A stretch of DNA of 64,000 bases from Pelagomonas calceolata (GCA_918797485.1 CAKKNE010000004.1:1612001-1676000), one strand, 5' to 3'. Counted from the first letter of the stretch, positions 10,986 through 22,982 are shown. Numbers and translations are program-made. The notes: a model not told the origin generated them from the letters alone.

Positions 10986-11745
10986 TCGCAATCGTACCTA
11001 CTGGAATTTCCGGTGTTCGCCCGGGTGAGTGAGCAAAGTCAGATAAACAAAATAAAAAAAGTTGAAAAAAAGGAATAATTTCAATAAATAATAGGAACTT
11101 GAGGACCTCAACTTGAAAAGTTTTGTCAATGACAAAAATGCCTCCGATACGCCCACACATTTTATTTAGCAACGGCGAATACCCACCTAGCTAGGACTGA
11201 CTGAGCAGGGGCCACTTGGCGAGTGCGGAGAAGGGAGGAAGGAGAGGAGAGGAGGCTAAATGATAATTAATCGTCGTGTTAATTAATCGTCGTGCCGTGC
11301 CCTATGGACGCTTTGAATAAGTCCCAGCCCCTGTGACCTTTTAGCGCACGGATTTCGGTCGCCATTGGCCCGGGGACCCGCGGTTGGTAATAATAGCTAG
11401 TAGTATAACCACAGGAATCCAGCGGTGACGACGTTTCTCGCCTCACATCTCAAAAGAAAGAAACGGGATGGACCTGCCTCAAGTTTAATTAACAGTCTGA
11501 AGTGCAGTCTTCTAAAGGAATGTATAACCGAAAAGGAAAAAGGGCCGGGCAGGTTCGTGGATTTTGTAACGAACACTCATTCAACATCGCCAGGGGGTTG
11601 ATTGATTTACTTGGACCACGGAGGCACTTTCTAACGAATTTCCGAGCCATGAACCGCCTTACGTTAGAGCCTTACGTCACGAAAGAACTGATGCGTTGCT
11701 GCGAGTTTGGGGGAGTGCGGCGAGTTTTTGTCTTTCGGGCGGGGC

Positions 11746-11761
11746 GGGGGGGGGGGGGGGG
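11746..11761 (+). repeat. Poly-G tract
   Basis: A run of about 16 consecutive G after a GGGGC lead-in. On the complementary strand it is poly-C. It is a likely assembly or sequencing weak point. Confidence 0.85.
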
Positions 11762-13424
11762 TTGCGCCAAGATTTGGATATCCCAGACTAAAGGCCCAGA
11801 GGAGGGACACCGAAACACCAAAAATTTGCCGTATCTCTATAACTAGAGGCGTCCCTGCTGACCTAAGTGCCAGTGCAGTTCCCGCGGGCCGTGTCTGGCG
11901 TCCGATCCAGCCGCGCCCACGCATTCGCCCAAATTACCATAGGATGGCGGGCTACTTCGCGACCGCGTCCTGCCGCAAAAGTGATCCATTCCTTCCCGCA
12001 CATGGTCTCCTTGGGAGTCCGCAGCCAAATCTCAAATTAGCCCCCTACGCATGCCTGGTCTAGCGCACATCTCCTCGCAATTCAGGCCAAAGCCCCTGAA
12101 TTCCCTCCGGTCCCGGGATACCGAAAAAAAAAGACTCTGCGCAGCTGTCATAAGGGGATCTTCCCATAACGCTGTTTCTTCCTCTGCGCGGACCCCGGAG
12201 GGCGCCGCGCCGCCCCCAGCGACCCGCAAAGCGGCGCCATAAGCTCGACTAAGCTGCTTTTTATGGCCGCCAAACTGAGTCTAGGGATGGACGCACGGCT
12301 ACACTGCCCTCGAAGCAGACAGGCGCCGTACTCTGTTGATTTCTTATGTGTTTTTGCTGAGGTACCGATCGCTACTCCCGCGTGTCGATAAGAAGGTCTA
12401 AGATTGTTGATTTTTTTACAGGCTCCCACAGGGGCCCTAACGCCTCCGCCTCCGTTGCCTCGGCAAGACCAGGCGAAGCTTGAAAGCGCACCACTAGTTC
12501 TAAAATCCAACGCCACGGGCCTCACTCGGACGGCCCAGGGTGATAGATCGTTTGACTGGGGAGCCTTTCTCGATGTAACTAGTGGGCTGGTGGCTGGATT
12601 TCTGGACTCGCCGCATACCTTCTAAATCTTGCCCAAGACAGAATGACCCCGTTTATGTTGTTCCTGTTTGGTTGCGTGTGACCGTACAATGCGCATCTGA
12701 AGCGATGTGTGCCGCACGGTAGTTCGACGCGCATTTGACCTCGGATCTAAGATTTTGTCTAGCTACTTGTCTAGCTAGGTTAATTTTTGTTGTCAAACAA
12801 AATTCCAACATCGTGAACTCGCGTGCTGCGCGCCTTAGGACTTTGCGCTCTTTAGCTGCGCCGAGTTATCACGCCGTTGTCCGCGGCAAAGCGAAATTAG
12901 AGCCTTAACTTTTTGCCTCAGCCGTGGCGCCGCGATTTCCCGGTAGACTCGGCGCCGCGGCCGCTCAGCATGCGTGTTTGACCCCGCGTAAGTTTAAATA
13001 TACGCGTTGTTGGAGTACCCTCTCAACCGCGACATGATACCGTGGCGCCGGGATCTGCCGAGCGTCGCCCTTGGTGACATAACCGTGGGGACTGCAATGC
13101 CCCACCTGTTCACAGTGAGCTGACCTTCCAACTCAATGTCAAGGAGACTTTTCCTCTGAGCCGTCCCCACGTTCGGCTCGTGCCGGCATCATGCCGTGGA
13201 TCGCTACCGGCAACGCGCGATCGTGCCTCACTAGGGCCTATTCAGTAGACCCGGGCGGGATGACTGACCCCCAATAGTAGTACTAGATAGTACCCATTGG
13301 CTGCTGATATGACTGGGCGCGCCTATAAATTACCGATATTGTGCGACTTGTGTTTTAATGCTAAGACACTGGAGCAAGGCTCTGATTCTTAGGGTCACAC
13401 GGTCGTTACCAGCTGCTTAGGCTC

Positions 13425-13935
13425 TGTTCCCTAAGGCCGGAAACCGGTTAATTCTTTGGAGTAAGATTCTTCCTTACCTTTCTTGTCTCTAATCAGAATG
13501 AAATTAGACTGCGACGCTTAATTAAGACTCCTTGGAGACTTCGAAATTCATAGGGGTCGAGCGCAATAGTCGACGTTGGCAGGTTTTTGGCCAATTGAGC
13601 GTACAGCCACGCGCCGACCAAATGGCGGCAAATTTTTGCTAAGGCGCAGGCTCCGTATGCTAAAATAATGGGCTGTGCAAAGTTCGGTTTACTGTGGGCA
13701 GCCTCGCGCTGAAAAATCAGCTGCGACGCGGTGCGATGATGCGTGGTCAGATGCCAGTGTGAGATTAAACCCGCCCCAACCATATCGCTCCGAAAGACGG
13801 TCCGGGCGACGGTCCGAGATAAACCCGCCGAAAACCAATCTCTCCAACGGACGGGATAAATCGGCCTCTAATTATCCACTAATTATTTCCTATTGTTCCA
13901 TATCTATGTAGGGCTGCTAGTGAATATCCGGCTTC
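13425..13935 (+). repeat. Dispersed repeat family A, copy 2 (longest form)
   Basis: Order of blocks: GGTTAATTCTTTGGAGTAAG, a GACGCTTAA-GACTCCTTGGAGA segment, GTCGACGTTGGCAG, CAAATGGCGGCAAATTTTTG, CCGTATGCTAAAATAATGGG, AAAAATCAGCTGCGACGCGG, CTCCAACGGACGGGATAAAT, ACTAATTATTTCCTAT and GGGCTGCTAG ending in CCGGCCCTGC. The same order holds in copies 3 and 4. It has no long terminal or inverted repeat that I can see, so its class is undetermined. Confidence 0.75.
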
Positions 13936-13974
13936 CGGCCCTGCAGCATGAGGCTCTGTCATTTGCTCGTAAAT

Positions 13975-14270
13975 TGGAAATAGCTATAGTCAATTCGGGT
14001 TTTTAAGGGCAAGCCTAGCTTAGGGAGGGGTGTCGGGGTTGTGAGCGTGTACGTAAGCTTGCTGCCGGTCGCAGACTCGTAAATATTATCGTGCGGACAG
14101 ATCCGGGACAACTTTGCCTCGGCCTGACGCGTCGCAATGAGTTTGCCCCGGGGAAAGCGTCAAGCGGCGTCGCCGTAGGGAGGGGTCTTTCCGTCGCTAG
14201 ACCGCTAGGGCAAACCAATCTGGCAGTTTGGTAAATTTGGCGACACTCCTCTGAGGAGACGCTCGGGGCC
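13975..14270 (+). repeat. Diverged dispersed repeat (family B)
   Basis: The left part (about 13975-14035, containing CTATAGTCAATTCGGGTTT and AGGGAGGGGTGT) recurs at about 38677-38735, and a shorter piece recurs at about 17772-17800. The right part (about 14095-14270, with TTTGGTAAATTTGGCGACAC) recurs as reverse complement at about 47005-47165. Confidence 0.6.
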
Positions 14271-14666
14271 AGTGTAATTCTAGTACTGTACTTTACTTCA
14301 AGTTGGAATAAAGAAAGACAGAAGAAAGAAAGAGAAAGGCCCGGTTTTTTTACAGTCAAAGCCCGGTTCTTTCCAGCGAGCCTCCAACTCCCCGTGCAGA
14401 GCCGTGGTCGGCGTCGCCAGCTTCAAGTCTGTTCCATTTGCGCGGCGCGTCATTCGAACATCTGACGGTCGATTCCTCGGGTCGTCAGATCGCAACAACA
14501 ATCTACATAACTCCACCAGACATGGCTTCGGGAGGATCCTATACGTCCTTCAAATATCCCATGAAGTGCCCGTTACAGACATGATCAGTACAATAGATTG
14601 GCGTTAGACCAGCAGCAGATAGCTTGCAAGCCCTTATCCACACCCCATATTTAGTCTATGTGTGTG

Positions 14667-16922
14667 TCACGAATCGTATGATAGGCTGTGAATGAGGGAA
14701 AGATGCCGTATAGTAGGTCGACCATGAGGGCAGCTCCAGGGCCCGTCTAGAGTCGCAAGTTGATCCAAGAGTTTTTTCATCCCAGGGAGCGCGAGCGCAG
14801 TGCCAATCATCACAGCAGAGCGGCATGCCTTCGACGCAAAAAGGGAATGGAGCTTTGGAAACCGGGGCAAGTCTTCATCTCTGGCTACATCTTTGAGTTC
14901 AGCAAGCAAAGAGATGAACTCACGGATGTCCTTTGTGCCAAATGTGATGCCTTTGGCACTCGGCACGCCTGAGACTTTCACGCGACCGCCAGCCTGTGCA
15001 TTCTCGTCAACGGTAAGCACAAAAGCATTTCTTTCAAAGACCTCGCGCTTTTCAATAAGGAAAAGCTCATCCGCTGCGCTCAGATTAAGTATGAGTGGTG
15101 CCAGCAGAGGCTGAGTCCGTATTTTGGTGCTCCTCCAGTTATGCTCATATCGGAACTTTTCGTCTGCAGCATGTTGATCTACAATGAAGAGGTGCCTCGC
15201 GAATTTACATATTAGAAAGCCAAGATTGAACTGGCCCAATACTTCCATCTGAGTGAAGTCGCTTTTGCTCATCACTGCTCCCAGCTTTTCTTCCACAGTG
15301 CCTTCATTTTCTTCAGCACCAGAACTATATTTTGAGGCCCCAACGTCCATTTGCACCACTATCCTTGCAGATCTGCGCAGCAGCTGAACAGACTGCACAA
15401 ACTGACTCAATCCTGGAGCAAACCGAAAGCATCGGTGTGTCCTTCGGTCCCTCTGACTGTGACTGCTAAGAGGGTTTGATTCAGATTGAGAATCTGCGCT
15501 CTTGGCAGATAAAGGAACTTGAAGTGAACTCTTAATCCCGTTGTTGTCCCCTCGCGGATCCGCAGTTGTCGAAATGGCCTTGGACAAAGGTCTGCGTACT
15601 TTTGGAGTTTTTGTTTTGCTCACCAAACCGTCGTCAAGCTGCATTTCGATATCTTCCTTAGCTGCTCTTGACGTGGGGAGTAAATGCTTCTCGCCGATGG
15701 CCATGTGATATTTCTGTGATGCCTCGGCATTATTAGCTTCAGACCCTTGAGAATTCATCCGGGAAACGTTGCAAGTCTTACTAGGTGCGATAGAGTGCGA
15801 ATAGCGAGGCCGGTACGGTAGAATCAGAGAATGCTTTATACCAACATGACCCTGTGTTTGCTCCCAAAAGTTAAGAAGGGCAGTCTTTAGACAACATATC
15901 ACAGAAGCCTCGCAAGCAAAGACGGCTTCCCGTTTGTCCGGTTGTATGTTCACATCTACTTCTGCTCTTGGTAACTGAAGATTTAAGACAAATGCTGGCT
16001 TCTGCTTCTTTTCAAAGGTACGCCAAACATCATTGATGGCACGAATGATTTTATGTGCATTGATAGGACGCCTGTTGATAAATATAAATTGCCGGTCACT
16101 CTCTGACCGTCCAATGCCCTCACCTACACGTGACACAAGCCCAACTGCTACCCTACGGATCGCCGCGTGTGGTGAAGAGTGTTCATCTTTTTCATTCAGT
16201 ATATCTAGCTCATTCAAAGACACGCTTATTGGCTCTAGTGTCTGAGGAAAATTTGTGCCGAAGAGAGACGACAACCCCTCTTTGATTGAACGACCACTTT
16301 GAACTGTAATTGCACTGCTCCGCTTGCTGCCTGCTTGCAACATGACGCGCAGCCGACAGTGTGTCGCAATCAACGCATATCCATGAAGCAATCGCAACGT
16401 CTTTGTGTACTGTCGTTTTAAGTTACGTTGAAGATCAGCACGACGGACAGGCAATGCTGCGAATAATTCCTTGACGGTAACTGTCGTGCCAACTTTCCTT
16501 GCAGTTGGTATCCTCGCTGTCAGGGCACCATTTCGATTAAAGACCAGTCGTGTACCAACCTTCTCCGCTTCGCAACGTGTGACCACAGCAAGACTACTCG
16601 CCAATTCGCATAGAGAAGCAAGGGCCTCTCCCCGGAATCCAAGGCTATCTACATTACGCAGCGTCTCAAAATCTCGCAACTTCGAAGTTGAATAGCGTTG
16701 AGCCATAATTTCGAAGTCACTCGGGGGGATCCCACATCCATTGTCAGAACATTCTATCGCGGAGGTCCCATACTCAACCAATCGCACGTCGATTGATGTT
16801 GCACCCGCATCCAAAGCGTTCTCAACCAACTCTTTGGTTGCCGCCGCGAGATCCACGATTACTTGCCCGGAGCATATCATACGCACAGAGTCTACATCTA
16901 GCCTCGCTATGCCAGGTGTCAT
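14667..16922 (-). CDS. PMS2: MutL-family mismatch-repair endonuclease, PMS2 (yeast Pms1) type
   Basis: A single exon gives 751 residues from the ATG at 16920-16922 (MTPGIARLDVDSVRMICSGQ). An upstream in-frame extension lacks the family's features, so this start is preferred. The GHKL ATPase motifs are present: KELVENALDAGATSIDVRL, DNGCGIP and GFRGEALASL, then the transducer domain with FAALPVRRADLQR. A poorly conserved linker follows. The C-terminal domain has GQFNLGFLICKF, the metal-binding nuclease motif DQHAADEKFRYE (about residue 582), SKACRSAVMIGTAL, and CPHGRPTIRHL. PMS2 pairs with MLH1 and nicks the discontinuous strand after MutS recognition in nuclear mismatch repair. All catalytic elements are retained, so it should be active. 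Confidence 0.97.
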   Translation of the reverse strand: MTPGIARLDVDSVRMICSGQVIVDLAAATKELVENALDAGATSIDVRLVEYGTSAIECSDNGCGIPPSDFEIMAQRYSTSKLRDFETLRNVDSLGFRGEALASLCELASSLAVVTRCEAEKVGTRLVFNRNGALTARIPTARKVGTTVTVKELFAALPVRRADLQRNLKRQYTKTLRLLHGYALIATHCRLRVMLQAGSKRSSAITVQSGRSIKEGLSSLFGTNFPQTLEPISVSLNELDILNEKDEHSSPHAAIRRVAVGLVSRVGEGIGRSESDRQFIFINRRPINAHKIIRAINDVWRTFEKKQKPAFVLNLQLPRAEVDVNIQPDKREAVFACEASVICCLKTALLNFWEQTQGHVGIKHSLILPYRPRYSHSIAPSKTCNVSRMNSQGSEANNAEASQKYHMAIGEKHLLPTSRAAKEDIEMQLDDGLVSKTKTPKVRRPLSKAISTTADPRGDNNGIKSSLQVPLSAKSADSQSESNPLSSHSQRDRRTHRCFRFAPGLSQFVQSVQLLRRSARIVVQMDVGASKYSSGAEENEGTVEEKLGAVMSKSDFTQMEVLGQFNLGFLICKFARHLFIVDQHAADEKFRYEHNWRSTKIRTQPLLAPLILNLSAADELFLIEKREVFERNAFVLTVDENAQAGGRVKVSGVPSAKGITFGTKDIREFISLLAELKDVARDEDLPRFPKLHSLFASKACRSAVMIGTALALPGMKKLLDQLATLDGPWSCPHGRPTIRHLSLIHSLSYDS

Positions 16923-19034
16923 TTTATATACCGCTAAGATCCGCCTATCACGATCCCTACAGCTGGACCATTGGAGCCGAAGCAGCACCACCCGACCCAG
17001 CTATAGTTTGGTCCCACCCCCCCTTCGCCCACATGACCCATATAGCCCATATAGCCCACTGCCCGCGCTCGCTGACGACGGCCGCGGCGCCGCGCCGTTT
17101 GCGGCGGCTATCTCCGCGATAAAAAAGAGGTCGACGGCCTACGGGCGCCCTCGCGCGCCACGGCGCGGAAGGCCGCGCACGGGGCAGCGTCCATCGCGTA
17201 GCGCTGCCTACCTACTAGCCTAAGCCCATTTTCGAGCCGTCGACGGACGAGTGCGCGCCCGCCGCACTCGTCGAGGTCTAGGGGGGCGCCCCCTCCGGCA
17301 AGCGGGGCAGCCCTCGTCGATGGTCGATGGTTCGACTCGGCAGCCTCGGGCCATAACCCATATAGCCCATTGGCGCGCTTGGCTGCCTTCCGCCCCGTCA
17401 TTTTGTGAGCGCTCGTAGTATGATAGAGAGACCCCCGCGGCCAGGGTCTCGACCATTTTTTAGCGGCAGACGGGCGCCCGCGGCGCCACACTGCACTGCC
17501 CCATCAGCACGCACCCTCCGTACGTCGCCGCATGACGTCGTACCATGACCGTCTTTCGAAATGACCTTCACCCAGAAGCCACGGACGGCTGACCGCAAGG
17601 GTTTGGGGTGCGATGAAGTTTGACCGTAAACGCGGGTGTAAAACGAGGTGCGTCGACCACCGATACGCGAAGTGCGAAGCGGGTCCCTTTGTTGGCGTGG
17701 AGCTTCAAAGGGACCGTGGGGACTGCGCAGACCGCTTGGTTGCTCGGGAACCCCTTTTTTACTATAAAATGTCCAGGAAATAGCTATATTCATTTCGGTT
17801 TTGCCAGAGGGGGCACACGTGCAAAAAATGACCAATTCTTATTCTTACTAAACGGGTTTCGTGGCGGAGAGACTCCGGCGAAGCAGTATGCTAGCGGGTA
17901 CATAGCAGGCGAAGCGCGCCCCATCACACACACGCGCACTCGCTCGCAACAAACTGACATCACAGGCACATAATCGGTCTGAAATGAAAAGGGGGCACGG
18001 CCATCTCGACCTCGCGTGAAGTAAACTAGCTCGCGCGCGCCTCTCTTCGAAGTTGTCAGAGACACTTCGCCTGTCCTGTAGTCCACGTGTTTGTGGCGTA
18101 CACGAGGGTGCATCATGACAAGAGAGGAGCTACGCGTGATGATGCGCGCGATGACGGCGCAACGCCGTGCGCGCGCGCGCGACAAACTTTGCGGTCATCT
18201 CGAGCCCTCGTAGTGTCGTAGATCGTTGGGCGCAAAGGTCGCGAAGCACCAGAAGCGGCGAGTTAAGCGAGTACAGCACGTACGCCCTTCTTCGGCTGCG
18301 TCGAAAAGCGCAACGCCAAAAAGAAGGCCCAGCGCTGCCGTAAAGCGCAGCCGCGCGACCGCTTCGCGTCGCGGCAGGTTGGGGGTATGGGGGGCGACAC
18401 GCAGGCAGCGCCCCGCGGCCCAATCTGCATGGGCGATGGCAATGGGTTATGGGCGCGGCGTAACCTTACTTACCTTATCTATACCGGCCTCGACGCGCCA
18501 CCCTTCGCCGAGCAATAACTATTGCGTGCCAGTGCAAAATAAAATGCCATAATCGTCTACGACGTCGTTATACGGTAGGAGTCAATCCTCTAGGTCAATC
18601 CGACTGAGTCAGGCTCCCGGCCGCACTGCAGTCCTCGGCTGGTGGCACAGGGTATTGGCTAGGCTCTAACTACTAGTAACATCCAATTTGATGTATTAGG
18701 AATAATGGAATAATATTTATGACGGCGATAGCCCTCCCAAAACGGCCGATTCCGATATCGGCGACCAGCCTGGGCATGACAATGGACCCAATGAGTCGGG
18801 CGATTCAGAGCATGTCGTCGGACATTCAGCATTCGCTTATTCGTCTATAGCATTTCCTCGAAAACGTACACGGGCTAATGAAAATCAAGAGCACTCACTG
18901 GTCCGGGGCGTTCTCCGGGAGCGAACAATAAAGCTAGCTCGAAATCCAGTCTAAAACGTATTCTTCCCAAGCGACGTGGTGCGAGAACAGCGCCCACGCG
19001 ATACTCGCTCAGTATAGAATTCGCAAGCATATAA
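16923..19034. other. Intergenic region between the PMS2 start and an unidentified plus-strand gene
   Basis: From 17000 to 18550 the sequence is GC-rich with many unrelated short frames and no protein-like one. A small copy of the CTATA-TCATTTCGG repeat lies at about 17772-17800. From 18706 to 18950 a frame lacking an ATG reads like an acidic linker followed by a basic patch (FPRKRTRANENQEH). It may be an upstream exon of the next gene, but I could not define its ends. Confidence 0.4.
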
Positions 19035-19622
19035 GATGAGATCGTTTATCAGGACCGTGCTTGTTTCCCATCGGATATGAACGTCACGATTCCCTGGTTT
19101 CGGCCGTGGGTCTTCTACTGCCGCGAGCCATTCATTGGCATAGCCGCAAAATCATTCCAGGTGCAGTTTGGAACTTCGATGGCTCTGGGAGCTAGTTCAA
19201 ATGAGAGAAGAATCATATGGATCCCAACAATTAATCAGTCTCTTTTTCCGGACACCGTGACCGTGTAGGTAAACAATGTATCATCACTGGCAAAACTAAC
19301 TTGAATAGTTGCCTTGTTAATGCATCATAGCTAGACATAGCCTGGGTCTTGAGCTGGCGGACAGTCCTGCATTCTGTAGCGTACCAGCAGGATCCCTACA
19401 GGCGGGCAAGCCTGTGCAGCGCTGGTGCGAGCCGGACTGCAACATAACAGCTTGGTTTTGTGCTAGACCCAATAGCCCCTCCGATGAGCATATCGTGGAG
19501 ATTTGCTTGATTGTTACAAGGCACATTGAATGTAAGTAGAAAAATTCTCTGAGATCACCGTGCGCACTTGACCTCTTTGGCAGTTTGTCTTGGAACTGGT
19601 TGCATTGTGCTGCGGGACCTAG
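19035..19622 (+). CDS. Unidentified small multi-exon gene (3' exons)
   Basis: Three protein-like exons are proposed. The first (about 19035-19264) reads EIVYQDRACFPSDMNVTIPW, then WVFYCREPFIGIAAKSFQVQ and ASSNERRIIWIPTI. The second (about 19403-19531, or starting nearer 19340) contains GKPVQRWCEPDCNITAWFCA and DEHIVEICLIVTRHIE. The third (19584-19622) is joined through a GTAAGT-CAG intron at 19532-19583 and ends in ELVALCCGT. The last intron is well supported; the earlier junctions and the 5' end are not. I do not recognise the family. The segments look like beta-rich globular sequence with several Cys. It ends 6 bp from the stop of the O-GlcNAc transferase gene on the other strand. Confidence 0.4.
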
Positions 19623-19628
19623 AGTTAG

Positions 19629-22600
19629 CTACATGATAATTGCAGCTTGCTCATTCTTTCCTAGTGGTGCTTTATCAAGGATAATCATGTCAGTTGGTGC
19701 CTTCCGATCAAGCTTTCTTCCCCATATGGCTTGATAACCAGCTTCAAGATGCCTGAGCGTCTTGATTGACTCAAAAAGTGGTGCTTGGTGAGGCCCAACA
19801 CGGGACATTTTAAGCTTCTGACGATACGTGTGCAACTTAACTTCATCAACAGCTAGGGATGTGGCAAGGTTCTTGTAATCATCGAGAGAATCTGTGATAA
19901 GCTCTGGGCAACCAGCAGCGGTGCACAAACTTGCAGATATGCGCGTCGCAATTGTTTGGCCCAGAAAGGTAACCACTGGCGTTCCAGCCCAAAGTGCATC
20001 TATCGTGGCGTCGACGGCATTATAACCAGGCGTATCTAGAATAAGATCAGCAAGCACATTGCAAGATATGCATATATCTTTCTGAGCGAGGTCAGTAAAG
20101 AATAGTCGACATTCCTCTACCTGAAAAGAAGCGCATTCTTGCTTAAGGCGGTCAATAGCACCCCTTCTCGAGCATATATTCAACCAAAGTATTGCATTGG
20201 GAACGCACTGTAATATCTTCATCCACGTGGTGAATATAACCGGGTCCAGCCATTTGAGCGGGCCAAAGTATGCAAATACAAATGCATCCTCCGGAATACC
20301 ATAAGTCTCGCGGGTGCATGCGCCCCTGGGGGGATCATCAAGAAGATAATTGTATTCCATTGCATGCCCGTTCAAAATACATGAGTCCGGCAGCAGTAGC
20401 GCACATTCATCAATATCATATTGGGTTCCAGGGGCACCAGGTGGCTTGGGGGGACCAAGCACAACACGATCAGCAACAAGATAGTCCAAGTAGTCTGCAC
20501 CGCAGGTACCATGGAAACCAAGCACGAAGGTGAGCTGGATCGGAGCTGGACGTAAAGCAAGAATCTCATTGTGGGCGTGTGCAGTGTGGCCATCAAGATG
20601 CGCAAGGATATGAACTCCATCTGCGTGGATGGCACTTGCTGCTTCTTTGGCGGTAATCCGGCTCAAATCTTTGAAAGTTCCTGCCAGCTCACATTCGCTT
20701 CTCACAAATTGTGCGCCTTGATCTAGCTGATCTAGTGGCGATAGCGAGTAGCAAGTCACGCAAAACCTTGTCATGTCATGATACTTAAACAATGGGGCAA
20801 ACAGATGCCGAATAGAATGTGTCCAAAAATTTGAACTTATGTAGCCCACATGGATTCGCCTTTCATTAGGAACTGCAATTGAACATAAAGCATGGTGGTG
20901 TCGAAATGAATTGAGGGCCAATAAAGCGATATTTGCCCTGGCTCTTGCTGCAAATCGCCTAGTGAGTCGCTGTACATCACGTGGTGCAATTGAGTCCGTG
21001 AGAGCTAAAGCATCAATTGGTTGGATGCAGGGCAAGGACGCACTAAACACGTGACCAGACTTATTACTGTTAGATTCTGGCTGTTCAACTAAACCCGCAG
21101 AGGATCGTCGTCTGTAATCTAAGATTGTGTCATCATAATTGTCCAGCTGCAACTGGATTGCAACAACTAAGGCAAGGCTGCTTAGGTGTGGTGCGCGCAT
21201 AGTCCAATCACACACGGAATCTTTGGCTTGAAGTAGGCCAGCAAATGCACCAAGAAAGTTTGGGTTGAGACTTAGTGCTTGCTCATAACAGTGGATTGCA
21301 TCTTCGTAGTTCCCTTTATCTCCATGTGCCTAGCGTGATCGACGCAAGTAAGATAAGTTTCATGCAAGAGACTATGACTCGTGACTGCAGCAAGCGCAGC
21401 ATGCCCTTCAGCAAGGTGCGTTGAGATATCAAGGGCTGTTGTGAAACATTTAATAGCATCATCTAACCTGATGTGATCACAGAATGAGGACGTAAGATTT
21501 TTTGCACGGAATTGCTCTGCTAATGGCTGGCGAATGTCACGATATGTGTTGCCAAGGTTTAGGTATGCTTCTGCAAAATCCGGGTCAAGGGCAATAGCTT
21601 GGTGGTAGTGCGCGATAGCTTGTTCAAGTTGACCTTGCTCACGCAAGAGAGAACCAAGATTGGTATGTGCTGGTGCAAACGAGGGCATCAGTCGTGCTGC
21701 TGTTACGTTGCAGTGAATTGCCTCGCGCACAAGGCCTCGATCACGCATTGCATTACCGAGGTTGCTGTATGCATGCGGATGATTCGGCTGGAGCCGAAGT
21801 ACCGTGCGGTAACATTCAATGGCCTCACCCGCATCGGCTTTCCGCTGATGTTTTTGGGAGAGTTCACGGCTCATTAGTTCGGTTGTGTCTCCTTTTATCA
21901 TTCTAAATTCGCCACTAAGCTGTAGCATCGCGAATGGTTTATTGAAGTCTCGAAGTGCATTGCCAAGATTATTGTAAGCATCCGGGAAGTTTGGCTCAAG
22001 TTGAACAGCACGTCTCAAGGCGCAAATTGCACGTTGCACCTCGCCAGATACGAGAAGGCAGCTACCTAGATTGCCATGGGCAATTGCGAAGTCAGGTCTG
22101 ATGCGTATTGCAGTACTGTAGCATTGAAAGGCTTCTAGGACATTACCTTGCTCCTGCATTGCTGACCCGAGATTACTATAAACATCGGCAAATTGTGGAC
22201 AGAGGCGGATTGCTTCACGATAATACGCGATAGCTGTTGAGGTTTGTCCCTCCTCTCTAAAGATTCCAGCAAGATTCGACCAGGCAATCGAAGATTCGGG
22301 CTTCAAGCGAATTGCCTCCATATAACACTGGCGTGCCAACTTTAATTTTCCTTGAGCCTTAAATATGTTGCCGAGGTTACAATGGGCACCAACTAGACCT
22401 GGGTCAACCACAATGCTCATCTGAAATGCCTCAATTGCATCATCGACCTGTCCTATCTGAATGTGGGCCGTGGCAAGGTTGTTGTATGCATCGCCAAAAC
22501 GAGGATTGCACTTGATGGCTTTGAGGTAAAACCTGGTTAATTTCTCCTATTGCGCCGAGATGCGTGATTGTTGACACTGTTTACCTGCCCCATTGATCCT

Positions 22601-22982
22601 TGTACATCACCAAGCTCCCTGAGGGCATTTGCCAGGTTTGAATGCGCCTCCGCCATCTGGGGCTCAATGCGGATTGCCTGGGGAATGCAATCTTAAAAAC
22701 TATGAGTATATGCTTCAGCACCTGCTGATTGAAAAATACCGCCTCAGAAAAGTTTCGCAATTGGAAATTGATGGCTCCCAGCAGAAGCAGGTTGTCTGAT
22801 CGAGCCTGTATAGCGCAAAAAGGCGACTCGGGAAATATCAAAGCTTTTTTTGTTACCGCATCAATTGCATAAATTTCCTCTGCTATACGAAGGGATTCCA
22901 CGTATTTACCACAGTCGTACGTCATGTACGCCTCATGCTGCAGTCTTACTAGCATTGCACCTTTGCTCACTAAGGAGGACAT
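19629..22982 (-). CDS. OGT: O-linked N-acetylglucosaminyltransferase (OGT/SEC type, GT41) with TPR array
   Basis: Exons, in coding order: 22982-22722, 22677-22585, 22546-21386 and 21329-19629. Introns of 44, 38 and 56 nt give an in-frame 1071-residue protein. The N-terminal half is about a dozen 34-residue TPRs (AYSNLGNAMRDRG, AIRLKPESSIAWSNLAGIF) that form the substrate-binding superhelix. The C-terminal half is GT41: RRIHVGYISSNFWTHSIRHL with the conserved His, GVHILAHLDGHT, LRPAPIQLTFVLGFHGTCGA, GPLKWLDP with the conserved Lys, and LWAGTPVVTFLGQTIATRIS. The enzyme transfers GlcNAc from UDP-GlcNAc to Ser/Thr of nuclear and cytosolic proteins. Two TPRs carry in-frame insertions of about 30 and 18 residues. 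The UDP-site motif usually His-Thr-Thr reads Val-Asp-Ala here. Start chosen as MSSLVSKGAML. Confidence 0.93.

Larger units (their letters stand above)
10610..14666. other. 4-kb repeat-rich intergenic region without a supported gene
   Basis: It contains copies 1 and 2 of dispersed family A (listed), a poly-G run at 11746-11761, a diverged repeat at about 11940-12060 related to 47625-47740, and the 13975-14270 repeat related to 38677-38735 and, inverted, to 47005-47165. Reading frames here are short, overlap repeats and do not resemble proteins. The last part (to 14666) is the 3' flank of the PMS2-like gene. Confidence 0.5.

Noticed and set aside
10610-14666. A hidden protein-coding mobile element in the 4-kb gap
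   Set aside because: No transposase, reverse transcriptase or integrase motif was found in any frame; only short non-coding repeats are present.
17220-17456. Possible tRNA B-box (GGTTCGACTCGG)
   Set aside because: No matching A-box, acceptor stem or anticodon arm could be folded on either strand.
18226-18552. Basic 108-residue frame resembling a ribosomal or histone-like protein
   Set aside because: It lies in GC-rich repetitive sequence, matches no family I know and is crossed by recurrent spacer words.
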